NCBI RefSeq assembly: GCF_002873395.1
Contig: NZ_MCUV01000001.1
Coordinates: 62,001-126,000, forward strand
DNA from: Vibrio sp. 10N.286.49.B3
Lineage (GTDB): Bacteria; Pseudomonadota; Gammaproteobacteria; Enterobacterales; Vibrionaceae
DNA: 64,000 nt
Direction: 5' to 3'
The position numbers and the translations under genes are program-made. A model generated the notes under the pieces. That model did no database searches and was not told the DNA's origin. It was given only the letters and a program-made list of their open reading frames with translations. Positions within the stretch are counted from its first letter, which is position 1. Each line of letters starts with the position of its first letter. Positions 46,250-54,499 of the stretch are shown one piece after another.

Positions 46250-49057
46250 ATGCCATCTCCTCGCTTTCTAGTCGGCATCGATTTAGGGACGACCAATACC
46301 GTTGTCGCTTTTTGTGAAATCAATGATGATTTGCAACACTCCCCTGTTTCTTTATTTGATATTGACCAGTTAATCGGTCCTGGTGAAGTCGTCCGTAAAC
46401 CTTTACTTCCCTCTTTCCGTTATCATCCCGCCACCAGCCAAATTTCGCCAACGGATCTCATTCTCCCTTGGCAACCTGAAACTGTTCAAGGTGATATCCA
46501 ACATGTCATTATTGGTGAATGGGCTCGAGAATTAGGCGCTAAAGTAGAAGGCAGACAAGTGTCCAGTGCGAAAAGCTGGTTATCACATCAAGGTGTCGAT
46601 CGCCATTCGGAAATATTGCCTTGGGCGGGTGCCAGTGATGTTGAAAAAGTCTCTCCTGTTATTGCCAGTGCGAGCTATTTGAACCACATTCGTCAAGCGT
46701 GGAATTACCGAAACCCAAGTCACCGCTTAGAAGATCAAGAGGTCGTAGTTACCATCCCTGCCTCTTTTGATGAAACCGCACGTAAATTAACCCTAGAAGC
46801 CGCGCAACTTGCCGGGTTAACTAACCTAGTCCTTCTTGAAGAGCCACAGGCGGTTTGTTACGACTGGTATGCTCGCCATCAAGCAAGCGCAAATGAAGAG
46901 TTGGCGCAACTTCCACTAATCTTAGTCTGTGATGTAGGTGGTGGTACCACGGATTTAAGTTTGATCGAAGCTAAATTCAGTGACACTGGCGAACTGAGCT
47001 TAAATCGTATCGGTGTTGGTGAGCACTTAATGTTAGGCGGCGACAACTTAGACTTAGCACTTGCTCACTTAGCCGAACAGCGCTTCAACCAAAATAAAAA
47101 GCTAACCGCGGCAAGCCTAACAAAACTGATTCAACAAACTCGTCAAGCGAAAGAAGGGCTGCTTTCTCATTCAGCACCTGATGATGTGAAAATTACGATG
47201 CTGGGTAGTGGCTCAAAGCTACTAGGCGGAACCAAGAGCGTTAGCTTAAACAAGCAAGAAGTCTATGACATTGCACTCGATGGGTTCTTCCCACTTAGCG
47301 ATTTTGACCAAGTACCAGATAAACGTCGTAGCGCCATGGTTGAGTTTGGTCTGCCTTATGTTGCCGACCCTGCCGTTAGTAAACACATTGCCGAATTTCT
47401 GACTCAGCACCAAGCGATTGCACGTGATGTATTAAATCACGACGTAGAAAGTGAGCAGCCAGCCATTCCTGTCGGTTTGTTATTAAACGGCGGTATGTTC
47501 AATAGTGAATTAATTACCGACCGCATGACCACCTTGCTCGACAACTGGCGCGGCGAATCGGTGAGCGTGTTAGATAACCCTCATCCCGATTGGGCGGTTG
47601 CATTAGGCGCTGTCGCATTTGGTAAAGCTCGCCATGGTGCGCAACTGAAAATTGGTGGTGGTGCTGCTCGTTCTTATTTCTTACATCTGCAAGAGAAAAA
47701 TAAGCTGGGGAATGCCCTGTGCTTGCTGGCGAAAGGAACCGAAGAAGGACAAGAGATCCGTTTATCTGGTCGTCGTTTTTCTCTGACACTTGGTGAGCCG
47801 GTTCGATTCAACCTATTAACCTCAACTCATGACATGCTAACCGAAGATACCCAGGTTCAAAACGGTGTCATGGTTGCGGTCGATGCGGATCTGTTCTTGC
47901 CTCTGCCTCCCTATATTTCAACGCTTGCTGGTGACAATGTCGAACTGCAAGCAAACCAGAAAGAGCGTGTTGAAGTCCAGTTAGCTTGTCAACTGACGGA
48001 AGTCGGCACACTAAAAATGGAGTGTGTCAGCGTCGATGATCAAACACGCCGTTGGGAATTGGAGTTTGAAGTTCGTAATCAAAAAAATGATGAAACGAAA
48101 GCCACCACCTCCCCTCGCCTTGAAGCCAGTAAAGCACTGATCACGAAACTCTATAGCGGTAACAAAAAAAGCGCTGAAGGCAATGAGATAAAAACCCTGA
48201 CTAAAAATTTAGAGAAACAACTTGGTAAACGTGAAGAGTGGGATTTTTTCACTTTACGTCCGTTGTTTGATGCATTATCTCAAGGTCGTAAGCGTCGTCG
48301 TCGCTCTGAACAACATGAAAAAAACTGGTTACGTTTAAGTGGCTTTGCATTACGACCTGGCTTTGGTGATCCAACGGACTCTTGGCGTGTCGATCAAGTT
48401 TGGTCTTTATATCAACAAGGCATTCAGTTTCAAAACCATCAAGGTTGGAGTGATTGGTGGGTATTCTGGCGTCGCATTGCCGGTGGATTGAATCAAGAGC
48501 AACAAGAAACGATCTTAGCTGACATTGCCAAGTACCTTCATCCAGGCGCAATGAAAAATCCGACAACGGCAAAAGCTGCGCAAGATAAAGGCTATGAAGC
48601 GATGGTTCGTTTGTCCGCATCGTTAGAGCACTTAGATGTTGAAGATAAAGTGTTACTCTCTTCATGGTTTTTAAGTAAAGCGGTTAACCAAGCGCAATTT
48701 TCTCAAGCACACTGGTGGGCATTAGGTCGCTTAGCTTCACGTACCCTACTTTACGGAAGCCAGCACAACGTGATCCCTCGCGAACAAGTCGAGCAATGGT
48801 TACCAAAACTCTTAGAGCAGAACTGGAACAAGGAAACCATGGCAGCATTTGCAACGGTAATGATTTGCCGTAAAACCGGCGACCGCTTATTTGATATTTC
48901 AGATGACTTCCGCCAGCAAGTGATTGACAAGCTTAAGGTGAGCAAAGTCCCTGAATCTTGGCTTGGTCTCGTCACAGATGTTAAAGAGTTATCGGATAGC
49001 GAATCAAAACGCGTCTTTGGTGATGCGCTGCCTCATGGCTTGTCACTGCTAAAATAA
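46250..49057 (+). CDS. Hsp70-family protein with DUF3731 C-terminal domain
   Basis: This is the second, larger Hsp70 relative, 935 residues from ATG 46250 (MPSPRFLVG) with AGAGG upstream; an in-frame ATG at 46208 lies inside the preceding hairpin. The ATPase domain has GIDLGTTNTVVAF, VCDVGGGTTDLSLIEA and LLNGGMFNSELI. A beta-rich part follows to about 620, then a lysine-rich linker and an all-helical C-terminal domain of about 280 residues with many tryptophans (WSDWWVFWRRIAGGL), which I recognise as DUF3731. It is about 38 percent like its upstream neighbour by eye in the ATPase, pointing to old duplication (estimate, not computed). Clients unknown. Confidence 0.88.
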   Translation: MPSPRFLVGIDLGTTNTVVAFCEINDDLQHSPVSLFDIDQLIGPGEVVRKPLLPSFRYHPATSQISPTDLILPWQPETVQGDIQHVIIGEWARELGAKVEGRQVSSAKSWLSHQGVDRHSEILPWAGASDVEKVSPVIASASYLNHIRQAWNYRNPSHRLEDQEVVVTIPASFDETARKLTLEAAQLAGLTNLVLLEEPQAVCYDWYARHQASANEELAQLPLILVCDVGGGTTDLSLIEAKFSDTGELSLNRIGVGEHLMLGGDNLDLALAHLAEQRFNQNKKLTAASLTKLIQQTRQAKEGLLSHSAPDDVKITMLGSGSKLLGGTKSVSLNKQEVYDIALDGFFPLSDFDQVPDKRRSAMVEFGLPYVADPAVSKHIAEFLTQHQAIARDVLNHDVESEQPAIPVGLLLNGGMFNSELITDRMTTLLDNWRGESVSVLDNPHPDWAVALGAVAFGKARHGAQLKIGGGAARSYFLHLQEKNKLGNALCLLAKGTEEGQEIRLSGRRFSLTLGEPVRFNLLTSTHDMLTEDTQVQNGVMVAVDADLFLPLPPYISTLAGDNVELQANQKERVEVQLACQLTEVGTLKMECVSVDDQTRRWELEFEVRNQKNDETKATTSPRLEASKALITKLYSGNKKSAEGNEIKTLTKNLEKQLGKREEWDFFTLRPLFDALSQGRKRRRRSEQHEKNWLRLSGFALRPGFGDPTDSWRVDQVWSLYQQGIQFQNHQGWSDWWVFWRRIAGGLNQEQQETILADIAKYLHPGAMKNPTTAKAAQDKGYEAMVRLSASLEHLDVEDKVLLSSWFLSKAVNQAQFSQAHWWALGRLASRTLLYGSQHNVIPREQVEQWLPKLLEQNWNKETMAAFATVMICRKTGDRLFDISDDFRQQVIDKLKVSKVPESWLGLVTDVKELSDSESKRVFGDALPHGLSLLK

Positions 49058-49074
49058 CTGCCATCAAAATATCA

Positions 49075-49106
49075 TTGAGGTCTTAAGTTTAAGACCTCAA
49101 TTCTTA
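49075..49106 (+). terminator. Terminator of the Hsp70 operon
   Basis: TTGAGGTCTTAA and TTAAGACCTCAA form a perfect 12-bp stem with a two-base loop, followed by TTCTTA. The T-run is short. Confidence 0.7.
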
Positions 49107-49208
49107 GAGAAGAGTAGCAAATAAAGTATGTGGAAAGAGTAATATAGTTAGCTTCACTGAATTAATCATGTGACTTGTATTAACTCTATAACTTGAGAAA
49201 CGTATTTT

Positions 49209-50444
49209 ATGGACAAAATCATTCTTAGCACTTTAATCACAAGTTCAATCCTCGCAACATCGGCTAACGCTACCGATCTCACCCTAACTCAAGCTGTGAC
49301 TTCGAGTACAAAGCAGGTTAGCTATCCGATCGTAGATACAGGGCAACATAAAGCTTATAGCGATAAAAAAGAGATTTCATTACCACAGCAAGATGATAAC
49401 TTTTTTGGTCAAGATGCCAACTATACCAGTAACCCTCCCTCCTACACTGACAACAAGGATGGCACAATCACCGATAATGTGACGGGGTTAATGTGGCAAA
49501 AAGAGATGGGTAAAAAACTTACCTATGACGAAGCTATCGAGCAAATTCATCAATTTAAATTAGCCGGTCACAGCGACTGGCGTATTCCAACCATCAAAGA
49601 ACTCTATTCACTCATTCAATTTACTGGCAGCGTAAAGGGTCAAAAAGCGTTGTATCCTTTTATCGACACAAGCTATTTTAATCAGCCTCTTGGTGATGGC
49701 AGAGAAATTGATGCACAGACTTGGTCGCTGACCGAGTACGTAGGTAAAACGATGCGCAATGACGATACGGTTTTTGGTGTCAATTTTGTTGATGGTCGCA
49801 TCAAAGGCTACCCTAAATTTAATCCTCGTAGCCACTCTGCCAATACGATGTATTTTCGATTTGTGAGAGGAAATACCGCCTACGGACAAAACCGCTTTGT
49901 CGATAATAAAGATGGCACGGTTTCCGATCTAGCGACAGGCTTAACTTGGCAACAAGCCGATAGCAACAAAGGGCTAAACTGGCAAAGTGCGCTTGCATAT
50001 TCAGAGAACTTAACACTGGCTGGACACAGTGACTGGCGACTCCCGACAGCCAAAGAGCTGCAAAGTATCGTCGATTACTCGCGTTCGCCACAAACTTCTC
50101 AATCGGCTGCTATTGATCCCATTTTTTACACTTCTTCGATTAACAATGAAGGTGATGAAAAAGATTATCCATATTACTGGGCATCGACAACACACCTTGA
50201 TGGCGCCGTTCCTGAAAGAGGTGCTGTTTATGTGGCTTTTGGTAAAGCATTAGGAAAAATGCGTGGCAAAGTAATGGATGTTCACGGCGCAGGCTCTCAA
50301 CGTAGCGATCCTAAAATAGGTCAGCCAAGATCGCGAGGACCACAAGGTGATTATATTCGTGTCGATAATTACGTTCGCAGTGTAAGAGGCGGCAACGTTA
50401 ACTTAGTGACGAAAGCACAAGCAGAAAAAGTGTATCAATACTAA
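49209..50444 (+). CDS. Secreted DUF1566 protein with two tandem domains
   Basis: This 411-residue protein has a Sec signal peptide (residues 1-21, ending ANA). It then carries two copies of the DUF1566 (Lcl C-terminal-like) domain: about 90-215 and about 222-400. The copies match in NKDGTITDNVTGLMWQ versus NKDGTVSDLATGLTWQ, and LAGHSDWRIPTIKEL versus LAGHSDWRLPTAKEL; each ends in an R-x-VRG-type strand. The fold is related to C-type-lectin/formylglycine-generating-enzyme-like domains. No lipobox is seen. Function is unknown; a surface or periplasmic binding role is plausible. Confidence 0.8.
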   Translation: MDKIILSTLITSSILATSANATDLTLTQAVTSSTKQVSYPIVDTGQHKAYSDKKEISLPQQDDNFFGQDANYTSNPPSYTDNKDGTITDNVTGLMWQKEMGKKLTYDEAIEQIHQFKLAGHSDWRIPTIKELYSLIQFTGSVKGQKALYPFIDTSYFNQPLGDGREIDAQTWSLTEYVGKTMRNDDTVFGVNFVDGRIKGYPKFNPRSHSANTMYFRFVRGNTAYGQNRFVDNKDGTVSDLATGLTWQQADSNKGLNWQSALAYSENLTLAGHSDWRLPTAKELQSIVDYSRSPQTSQSAAIDPIFYTSSINNEGDEKDYPYYWASTTHLDGAVPERGAVYVAFGKALGKMRGKVMDVHGAGSQRSDPKIGQPRSRGPQGDYIRVDNYVRSVRGGNVNLVTKAQAEKVYQY

Positions 50445-50465
50445 TTAATGACGCTTGGTATCATA

Positions 50466-50493
50466 TAACCCTACCAAACATAAGGTAGGGTTA
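50466..50493. terminator. Hairpin between the DUF1566 and ACT-domain genes
   Basis: TAACCCTACC and GGTAGGGTTA make a perfect 10-bp stem with an eight-base loop between convergent genes. No clear T-run on either side. Confidence 0.5.
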
Positions 50494-50526
50494 ACCTAAA
50501 TAAGCTCAGCGTAAATCTCAATTGTC

Positions 50527-50922
50527 TTAAGCAGCAAATTCTTGCAAGGCTAACAACGCTGCATCGGCATAGCTTGTTTGCACAAAAATATGATCATGAT
50601 AAAAAGCCGCGATAACATTGGCACTAATGCCTTTCGATGCCAATTTAGTCGCAACGGCAGCCGTTAAACCAACAGCTTCTAGGCTTGAATGGACGGTCAG
50701 TGTGATCTGACGAAATGAACCATCAAATGGCAAGTTAGCCTGCATAGCCGTCGATTTTTCTAAAACTAAGGTAAGCCCTTCGCTCTCAACAAAAGTAGCA
50801 ATTGGGTTAAGCGTGGTATATTCACTCAACTTTCCTGCAACTGTGCAAAAGACAAATTCAGGTTCAAGTAGCGCTGGCTTCATTGAGCTGAGTAGAGCGT
50901 TAAGATCGGTAATTCCTGACAT
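50527..50922 (-). CDS. ACT-domain protein (COG3602-like)
   Basis: This 131-residue cytoplasmic protein is made of two ACT-like halves: an N-terminal part with LEPEFVFCTVAGK and a C-terminal part with RQITLTVHSSLEAVGLTAAVATKLASKGISANVIAAFYHDHIFV, the diagnostic ACT segment. ACT domains bind amino acids; COG3602 members have no established role. It is monocistronic. Confidence 0.83.
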   Translation of the reverse strand: MSGITDLNALLSSMKPALLEPEFVFCTVAGKLSEYTTLNPIATFVESEGLTLVLEKSTAMQANLPFDGSFRQITLTVHSSLEAVGLTAAVATKLASKGISANVIAAFYHDHIFVQTSYADAALLALQEFAA

Positions 50923-50984
50923 GTAATTTCTCTTTCTTCAATAAGTAAACAACTGTTGATTATAACGGCTAACTAAGATTTAGG

Positions 50985-51161
50985 CTAAGTTTTTCCCTCA
51001 TTGAATAACTTTAAATGCTTAGGGATATAAAAACCACATGCCTGTCTATCCACTTTGGTCGGTTGCTCCCACGCTCCACATAAATCTTGGCTATTCTCTC
51101 TTGTTCTCGTGAACTGCTTACATTGACCACATGCTTGTTTGATTTTTGTCGAGATATCCAT
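50985..51161 (-). CDS. Small cysteine-rich protein (58 residues)
   Basis: An open frame of 58 codons starts at ATG 51161 with GAG a few bases upstream. The product has CGQCKQF near residue 11, a third cysteine in LCGAWEQP (28) and a fourth in QACGFYIP (42). The C-x2-C ... C-G ... C-G arrangement suggests a small zinc- or cluster-binding knuckle. It is in the gap between the ACT-domain gene and the channel gene, on the same strand as both. I know no named family for it. Confidence 0.6.
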   Translation of the reverse strand: MDISTKIKQACGQCKQFTRTRENSQDLCGAWEQPTKVDRQACGFYIPKHLKLFNEGKT

Positions 51162-51346
51162 ATCCAGCTCACTTCTAAATATTTAAATGTTGTACATATT
51201 ATAATGTACGAACCCTTTCTGCTCTAATTTCTCAAAGTTATTATTAAGCTTTCTGCTATAGAAAAAACTCAACGATATGACGTCACTACAATTGATGCAA
51301 TTTTTTTTGATCTAAAACATAATGGGTAATTTAAAGCATCAAAGAA

Positions 51347-52093
51347 TTATTTCTTCCTCAATAGTTCTTTGATTTCACTTAACTCTGTCTTGAGCTCTGC
51401 TATTTCTTCCATAAGAACATCATTATTATCACTCGCCATTTCATCCACAAAAATTGCATTCGCAAGAGATAAAGCAATAAAACCGCCTAAGATCAAAACA
51501 GTTATAACAAAGGTATTTACAGCATAATAAGCATATGGATTAGCCAACTCTTTCGCTGCTTCTGGCACTGCTCCCCAGTTTTCTATCGTGAAAATCCCAA
51601 AGATAGTGTTCATTGAACGCAACGGATCTCCAAAATACTCAGGAATTACATTAGAAAATAACGTAAACCCTAATAAAGAGAAAAAGGTCAATTGCACAGC
51701 TAATAATATTAAGACTGCTTTAGATGCTTTTATAGCTCTTATAAGACCATTAACAATGTGCTCAGTATTTGGCATAAGTCGAATAATCTTGACAAGTGAA
51801 ATTATTCTAAAAATTCTTAAGTAGATAACGCTTCCAAGTGCCTCACTTGGCAAAAATAAGAAAATAGAACTTATCACAACTATTGAGAAATCAAATTTAT
51901 TTCCAAAAGTTGATATATAGCCGAGCCAAGTTTGCTCTTTTATCTTGAAAAATGCCTCAAGATAAAAATAAACAACGACTAACCAATTCAAGGCATGTAT
52001 AAGGATTGAGTTACTATAACTGCTAAGAAAAGCCAGTATGACAGCCATAACGATAGCTATAGCGTTATATCGGGGTAAGGTGAAATATTTCAT
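51347..52093 (-). CDS. Voltage-gated ion-channel-like membrane protein
   Basis: This 248-residue protein has the six-helix layout of one voltage-gated channel subunit: S1-S4 (about 10-107), pore S5-P-S6 (about 125-215). S4 has Arg93, Arg96, Lys102 and Arg105 at three-residue spacing. The pore loop GIFTIENWG (166-174) recalls the TLESW filter of NaChBac-type bacterial sodium channels, with Glu171 and Trp173 conserved. A C-terminal coiled coil (EEIAELKTELSEIKELL) fits tetramer assembly. It lies 36 bases after a nuclease-like gene on the same strand. Ion selectivity is uncertain. Confidence 0.82.
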   Translation of the reverse strand: MKYFTLPRYNAIAIVMAVILAFLSSYSNSILIHALNWLVVVYFYLEAFFKIKEQTWLGYISTFGNKFDFSIVVISSIFLFLPSEALGSVIYLRIFRIISLVKIIRLMPNTEHIVNGLIRAIKASKAVLILLAVQLTFFSLLGFTLFSNVIPEYFGDPLRSMNTIFGIFTIENWGAVPEAAKELANPYAYYAVNTFVITVLILGGFIALSLANAIFVDEMASDNNDVLMEEIAELKTELSEIKELLRKK

Positions 52094-52129
52094 ATATAAA
52101 AAAGGGAGAGCTAATCTCCCATACTCTAT

Positions 52130-53227
52130 TTATTCAAATCTAGCTGCATTTTCTAGCAACTTATTCGATAAGCCATAGATATCATCCAAGCTTTCGATTG
52201 GGTGGCGAGTTTCTTTTTTATCTTCACCTGTAATCCCAATATACTTTTGTTTAGCATTAAAATGTAAACGGCATAAAGGTTTGCGGTTATTATCATCAAG
52301 TAGAATACCAAAGTAGCTTTGCGTATCTCTTGCAGTAATACGCGAAACATCTAATTTTGCACGCAAAATGGCTTTAACAATATTGAAACCATCTATTTCT
52401 TCTTCTGTAGTTACAATTCTAGGCTTATCATCTTCAACTTGTTCTGGTGTAATTTCTGCTTCTATTGTTATCGACTGAGTTTGCGCTTGAGCCTTAATAG
52501 CGACCTCTTCACTTGTGCCAATAGCAGACTTTAATCGGTCATTGATACTGTCGTTAAGGAACTGTTTGAGAGCTTTTGACGTAATTTCAAGAAATTGAGC
52601 TTTAACTTTTGCAGTTTGGACACCATCATAAACCCTTGATGTGAAAAATTTCACAAAATCTTCTTCTGGACTCTTAAACTGCTCTTGTAGAATTTTCTTA
52701 ATCTGATTTAAGTACTTAAGTTCACCAGCAGCATCAACAACGGAATCAACATCAAAAGAGGATTTAGTTAGTTTTTTAACTTCTGGAACAATATGCTCAT
52801 CAAGATCAGATATATCCAACGTTAAAAATGGTTTTTCATCCATTTTGTTCGGTGCATCTAGGTCTGTATAGAACTCGTAAACTTCACCATTTGTTAAAAT
52901 AGCTATACGTGCATTAGTGACTGAGAAATAGCGGAATAACTGGCTAGCATGTTTAGTCGATAGCTTCTCACCAAACTTTTTACACTCGATAAGGATTTGA
53001 ACTTCACCATCTTTAAGCAATGCATAATCTACTTTCTCGCCTTTTTTAGTGCCAGTATCAGCATTGAACTCGGGAACAACTTCTGTTGGATCAAAAACAT
53101 CATAGCCTAAGACAGTATGTAAAAATGGCATAATAAGTGCATTTTTAGTTGCTTCTTCTGTTTCTAATGTTGTGCCAACTTGAATTATTTTTTTGGATAA
53201 CCCCTGTAGGCGTTCGATGAAGTCCAT
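52130..53227 (-). CDS. Solitary HsdR-N-type nuclease-like protein
   Basis: This 365-residue protein has the N-terminal nuclease domain of type I restriction enzymes (HSDR_N, COG4748-like) without any helicase part. The PD-(D/E)xK core is visible as Asp67 (EKVDYAL) and Glu81-x-Lys83 (ILIECKKFG), with a helical Glu in TLETEEATKNALIMPFL. The middle has a Glu/Gln-rich linker (QAQTQSITIEAE), and a distinct C-terminal domain (about 290-365) recalls a small beta domain with CRLHFNAKQKYIGI. No hsdM or hsdS adjoins it. It is upstream of the channel gene by 36 bases, probably one transcript. Confidence 0.8.
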   Translation of the reverse strand: MDFIERLQGLSKKIIQVGTTLETEEATKNALIMPFLHTVLGYDVFDPTEVVPEFNADTGTKKGEKVDYALLKDGEVQILIECKKFGEKLSTKHASQLFRYFSVTNARIAILTNGEVYEFYTDLDAPNKMDEKPFLTLDISDLDEHIVPEVKKLTKSSFDVDSVVDAAGELKYLNQIKKILQEQFKSPEEDFVKFFTSRVYDGVQTAKVKAQFLEITSKALKQFLNDSINDRLKSAIGTSEEVAIKAQAQTQSITIEAEITPEQVEDDKPRIVTTEEEIDGFNIVKAILRAKLDVSRITARDTQSYFGILLDDNNRKPLCRLHFNAKQKYIGITGEDKKETRHPIESLDDIYGLSNKLLENAARFE

Positions 53228-53660
53228 ATCTTTACCTTTTCTTATCTTGCATATTAATTAACATATCATACCAAATGATGAAAAAAACACCACTAACCGC
53301 TCAAAAATACAACTGTTAATGTGAGATAGCTGCTGCAAGATTCAATTGCCGATAAGAATTTAGTCTTTTAAGGCTATTTAAAGGGAAACAAGTAGAATTG
53401 TTATTTGGTCAAATATGGTTAAAAAACCGAAACATGTAATGAGCGCAAACTTCTTAGTCACATAGTACTTAGGTGAACTGAGTTTTTGATCGACTGTAAC
53501 ACTGAATAGGACATAATAAGTCAACGCAGATCTCTGTTATGCATCTTCGTCAGCATGCCTCTAACCAAAAGTTTGTCAGTGACTCGACTAAACTTTATAG
53601 CCGATACGGCTAATCTGAACGATACTATTTGCCACTCCTATTTATACATAAGAGCATTCC
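53228..53660. other. Intergenic region between the nuclease and YjbR-like genes
   Basis: This 430-base divergent region contains promoters for both flanking genes, not identified in detail. The only structure I see is a 6-bp palindrome with a three-base loop (TAGCCG-ATA-CGGCTA) at 53598-53612. Confidence 0.4.
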
Positions 53661-54020
53661 ATGAACCATAATGATTTCAACCAATATTGCGACTCATTCA
53701 AAGCATCAACCTATGTAATGCAATGGGGTGGCTCTCATGTATGGAAAGTCGGTGGCAAAGTGTTTGCCATTGGCTTTACTTTGAAAAATGGACAAGCGGC
53801 ATATACCTTTAAAGCCTCTGAGCAAAATTACTACTTTTTACATGAAAGTGACGGTTATCGCCCTGCTCCCTATTTTGCTAATCGCGGGATGAAATGGGTT
53901 CAACAGACCGACACTTCTGCGAACTTAGATGAGCAGCTAAGATATTATTTGTCTGAGTCGTATCACATTGTATTATCGGGGATCAGTAAACCAAAGCAGA
54001 TCAAAATGGGTCTGTTGTAA
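53661..54020 (+). CDS. MmcQ/YjbR-family protein
   Basis: This is a 119-residue cytoplasmic protein of the MmcQ/YjbR (DUF419) family: an N-terminal helix (FNQYCDSFKAS), QWGGSHVWKVGGKVFAI and a C-terminal strand-helix region with YYLSESYHIVLSGISKPKQIK. The fold resembles the type III secretion chaperone/CyaY-like folds and may bind DNA or nucleotides, but no role is proved. It is followed by a pseudogene, not by a coupled partner. Confidence 0.85.
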   Translation: MNHNDFNQYCDSFKASTYVMQWGGSHVWKVGGKVFAIGFTLKNGQAAYTFKASEQNYYFLHESDGYRPAPYFANRGMKWVQQTDTSANLDEQLRYYLSESYHIVLSGISKPKQIKMGLL

Positions 54021-54103
54021 ACAGTCGGATAATGCTGTTATCAACTAACTGTTATAAAAGATAAATCTCCCATTCATGCGAGTTTGTGCACATAAAAATA
54101 TAG

Positions 54104-54343
54104 CGAATATTAGGGTATATTCAGATTGATACTATTTCAGTGGTGCAGGGAGATTTGATAATTAGCGAACGGAAAAACTTTCATAAGGTCTATGATCTAA
54201 CCCAAAGAGTGCTACCTGCACATATAGATACATCGATACCTTCACCTGAAGAGCATGCCAGGTTTTTGGTACAAAGTTACCTTGCTAAGTCAAGTCTCGC
54301 ATTCGAGGCACTGTACCTATGTAACTCCCTCCCCCTAAAATAG
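54104..54343 (+). pseudogene. Collapsed YcaQ-type DNA glycosylase remnant
   Basis: The frame opens after a stop at 54101. It reads RILGYIQIDTISVVQ, the start-proximal signature of YcaQ/HTH_42 crosslink-repair glycosylases, and passes straight into GDLIISERKNFHKVYDLTQRVLPAHID, which in intact proteins (about 400 residues) lies some 150 residues further on. The junction is near 54143-54150. The remaining C-terminal tail (EEHARFLVQSYLAKSSLAFE) then runs out at a stop at 54343. So most of the gene is gone by an internal deletion and the ends are eroded. No start with a ribosome site is visible. Confidence 0.75.
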
Positions 54344-54499
54344 ACCATTTGATTTCAACTCAACCAAAGCAATAAATAATATTTATATGCGTCAAAATAA
54401 TAACACCCAGTTGCATATCTGGCTATCAGTGTTAAGCTTAACCAAGTGCATCTATGCACATAATGGGTTTAATTATTCAATTTGATACAGGGAGTTAGC

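Noticed and set aside
52130..53227. Full type I restriction system
   Set aside because: No methylase, specificity or helicase gene lies nearby; only the nuclease-like domain is present.
54140..54343. 67-codon gene starting at GTG 54140
   Set aside because: The homology continues upstream of the GTG in the same frame and matches distant parts of one larger family, so it is a remnant and not a small gene.
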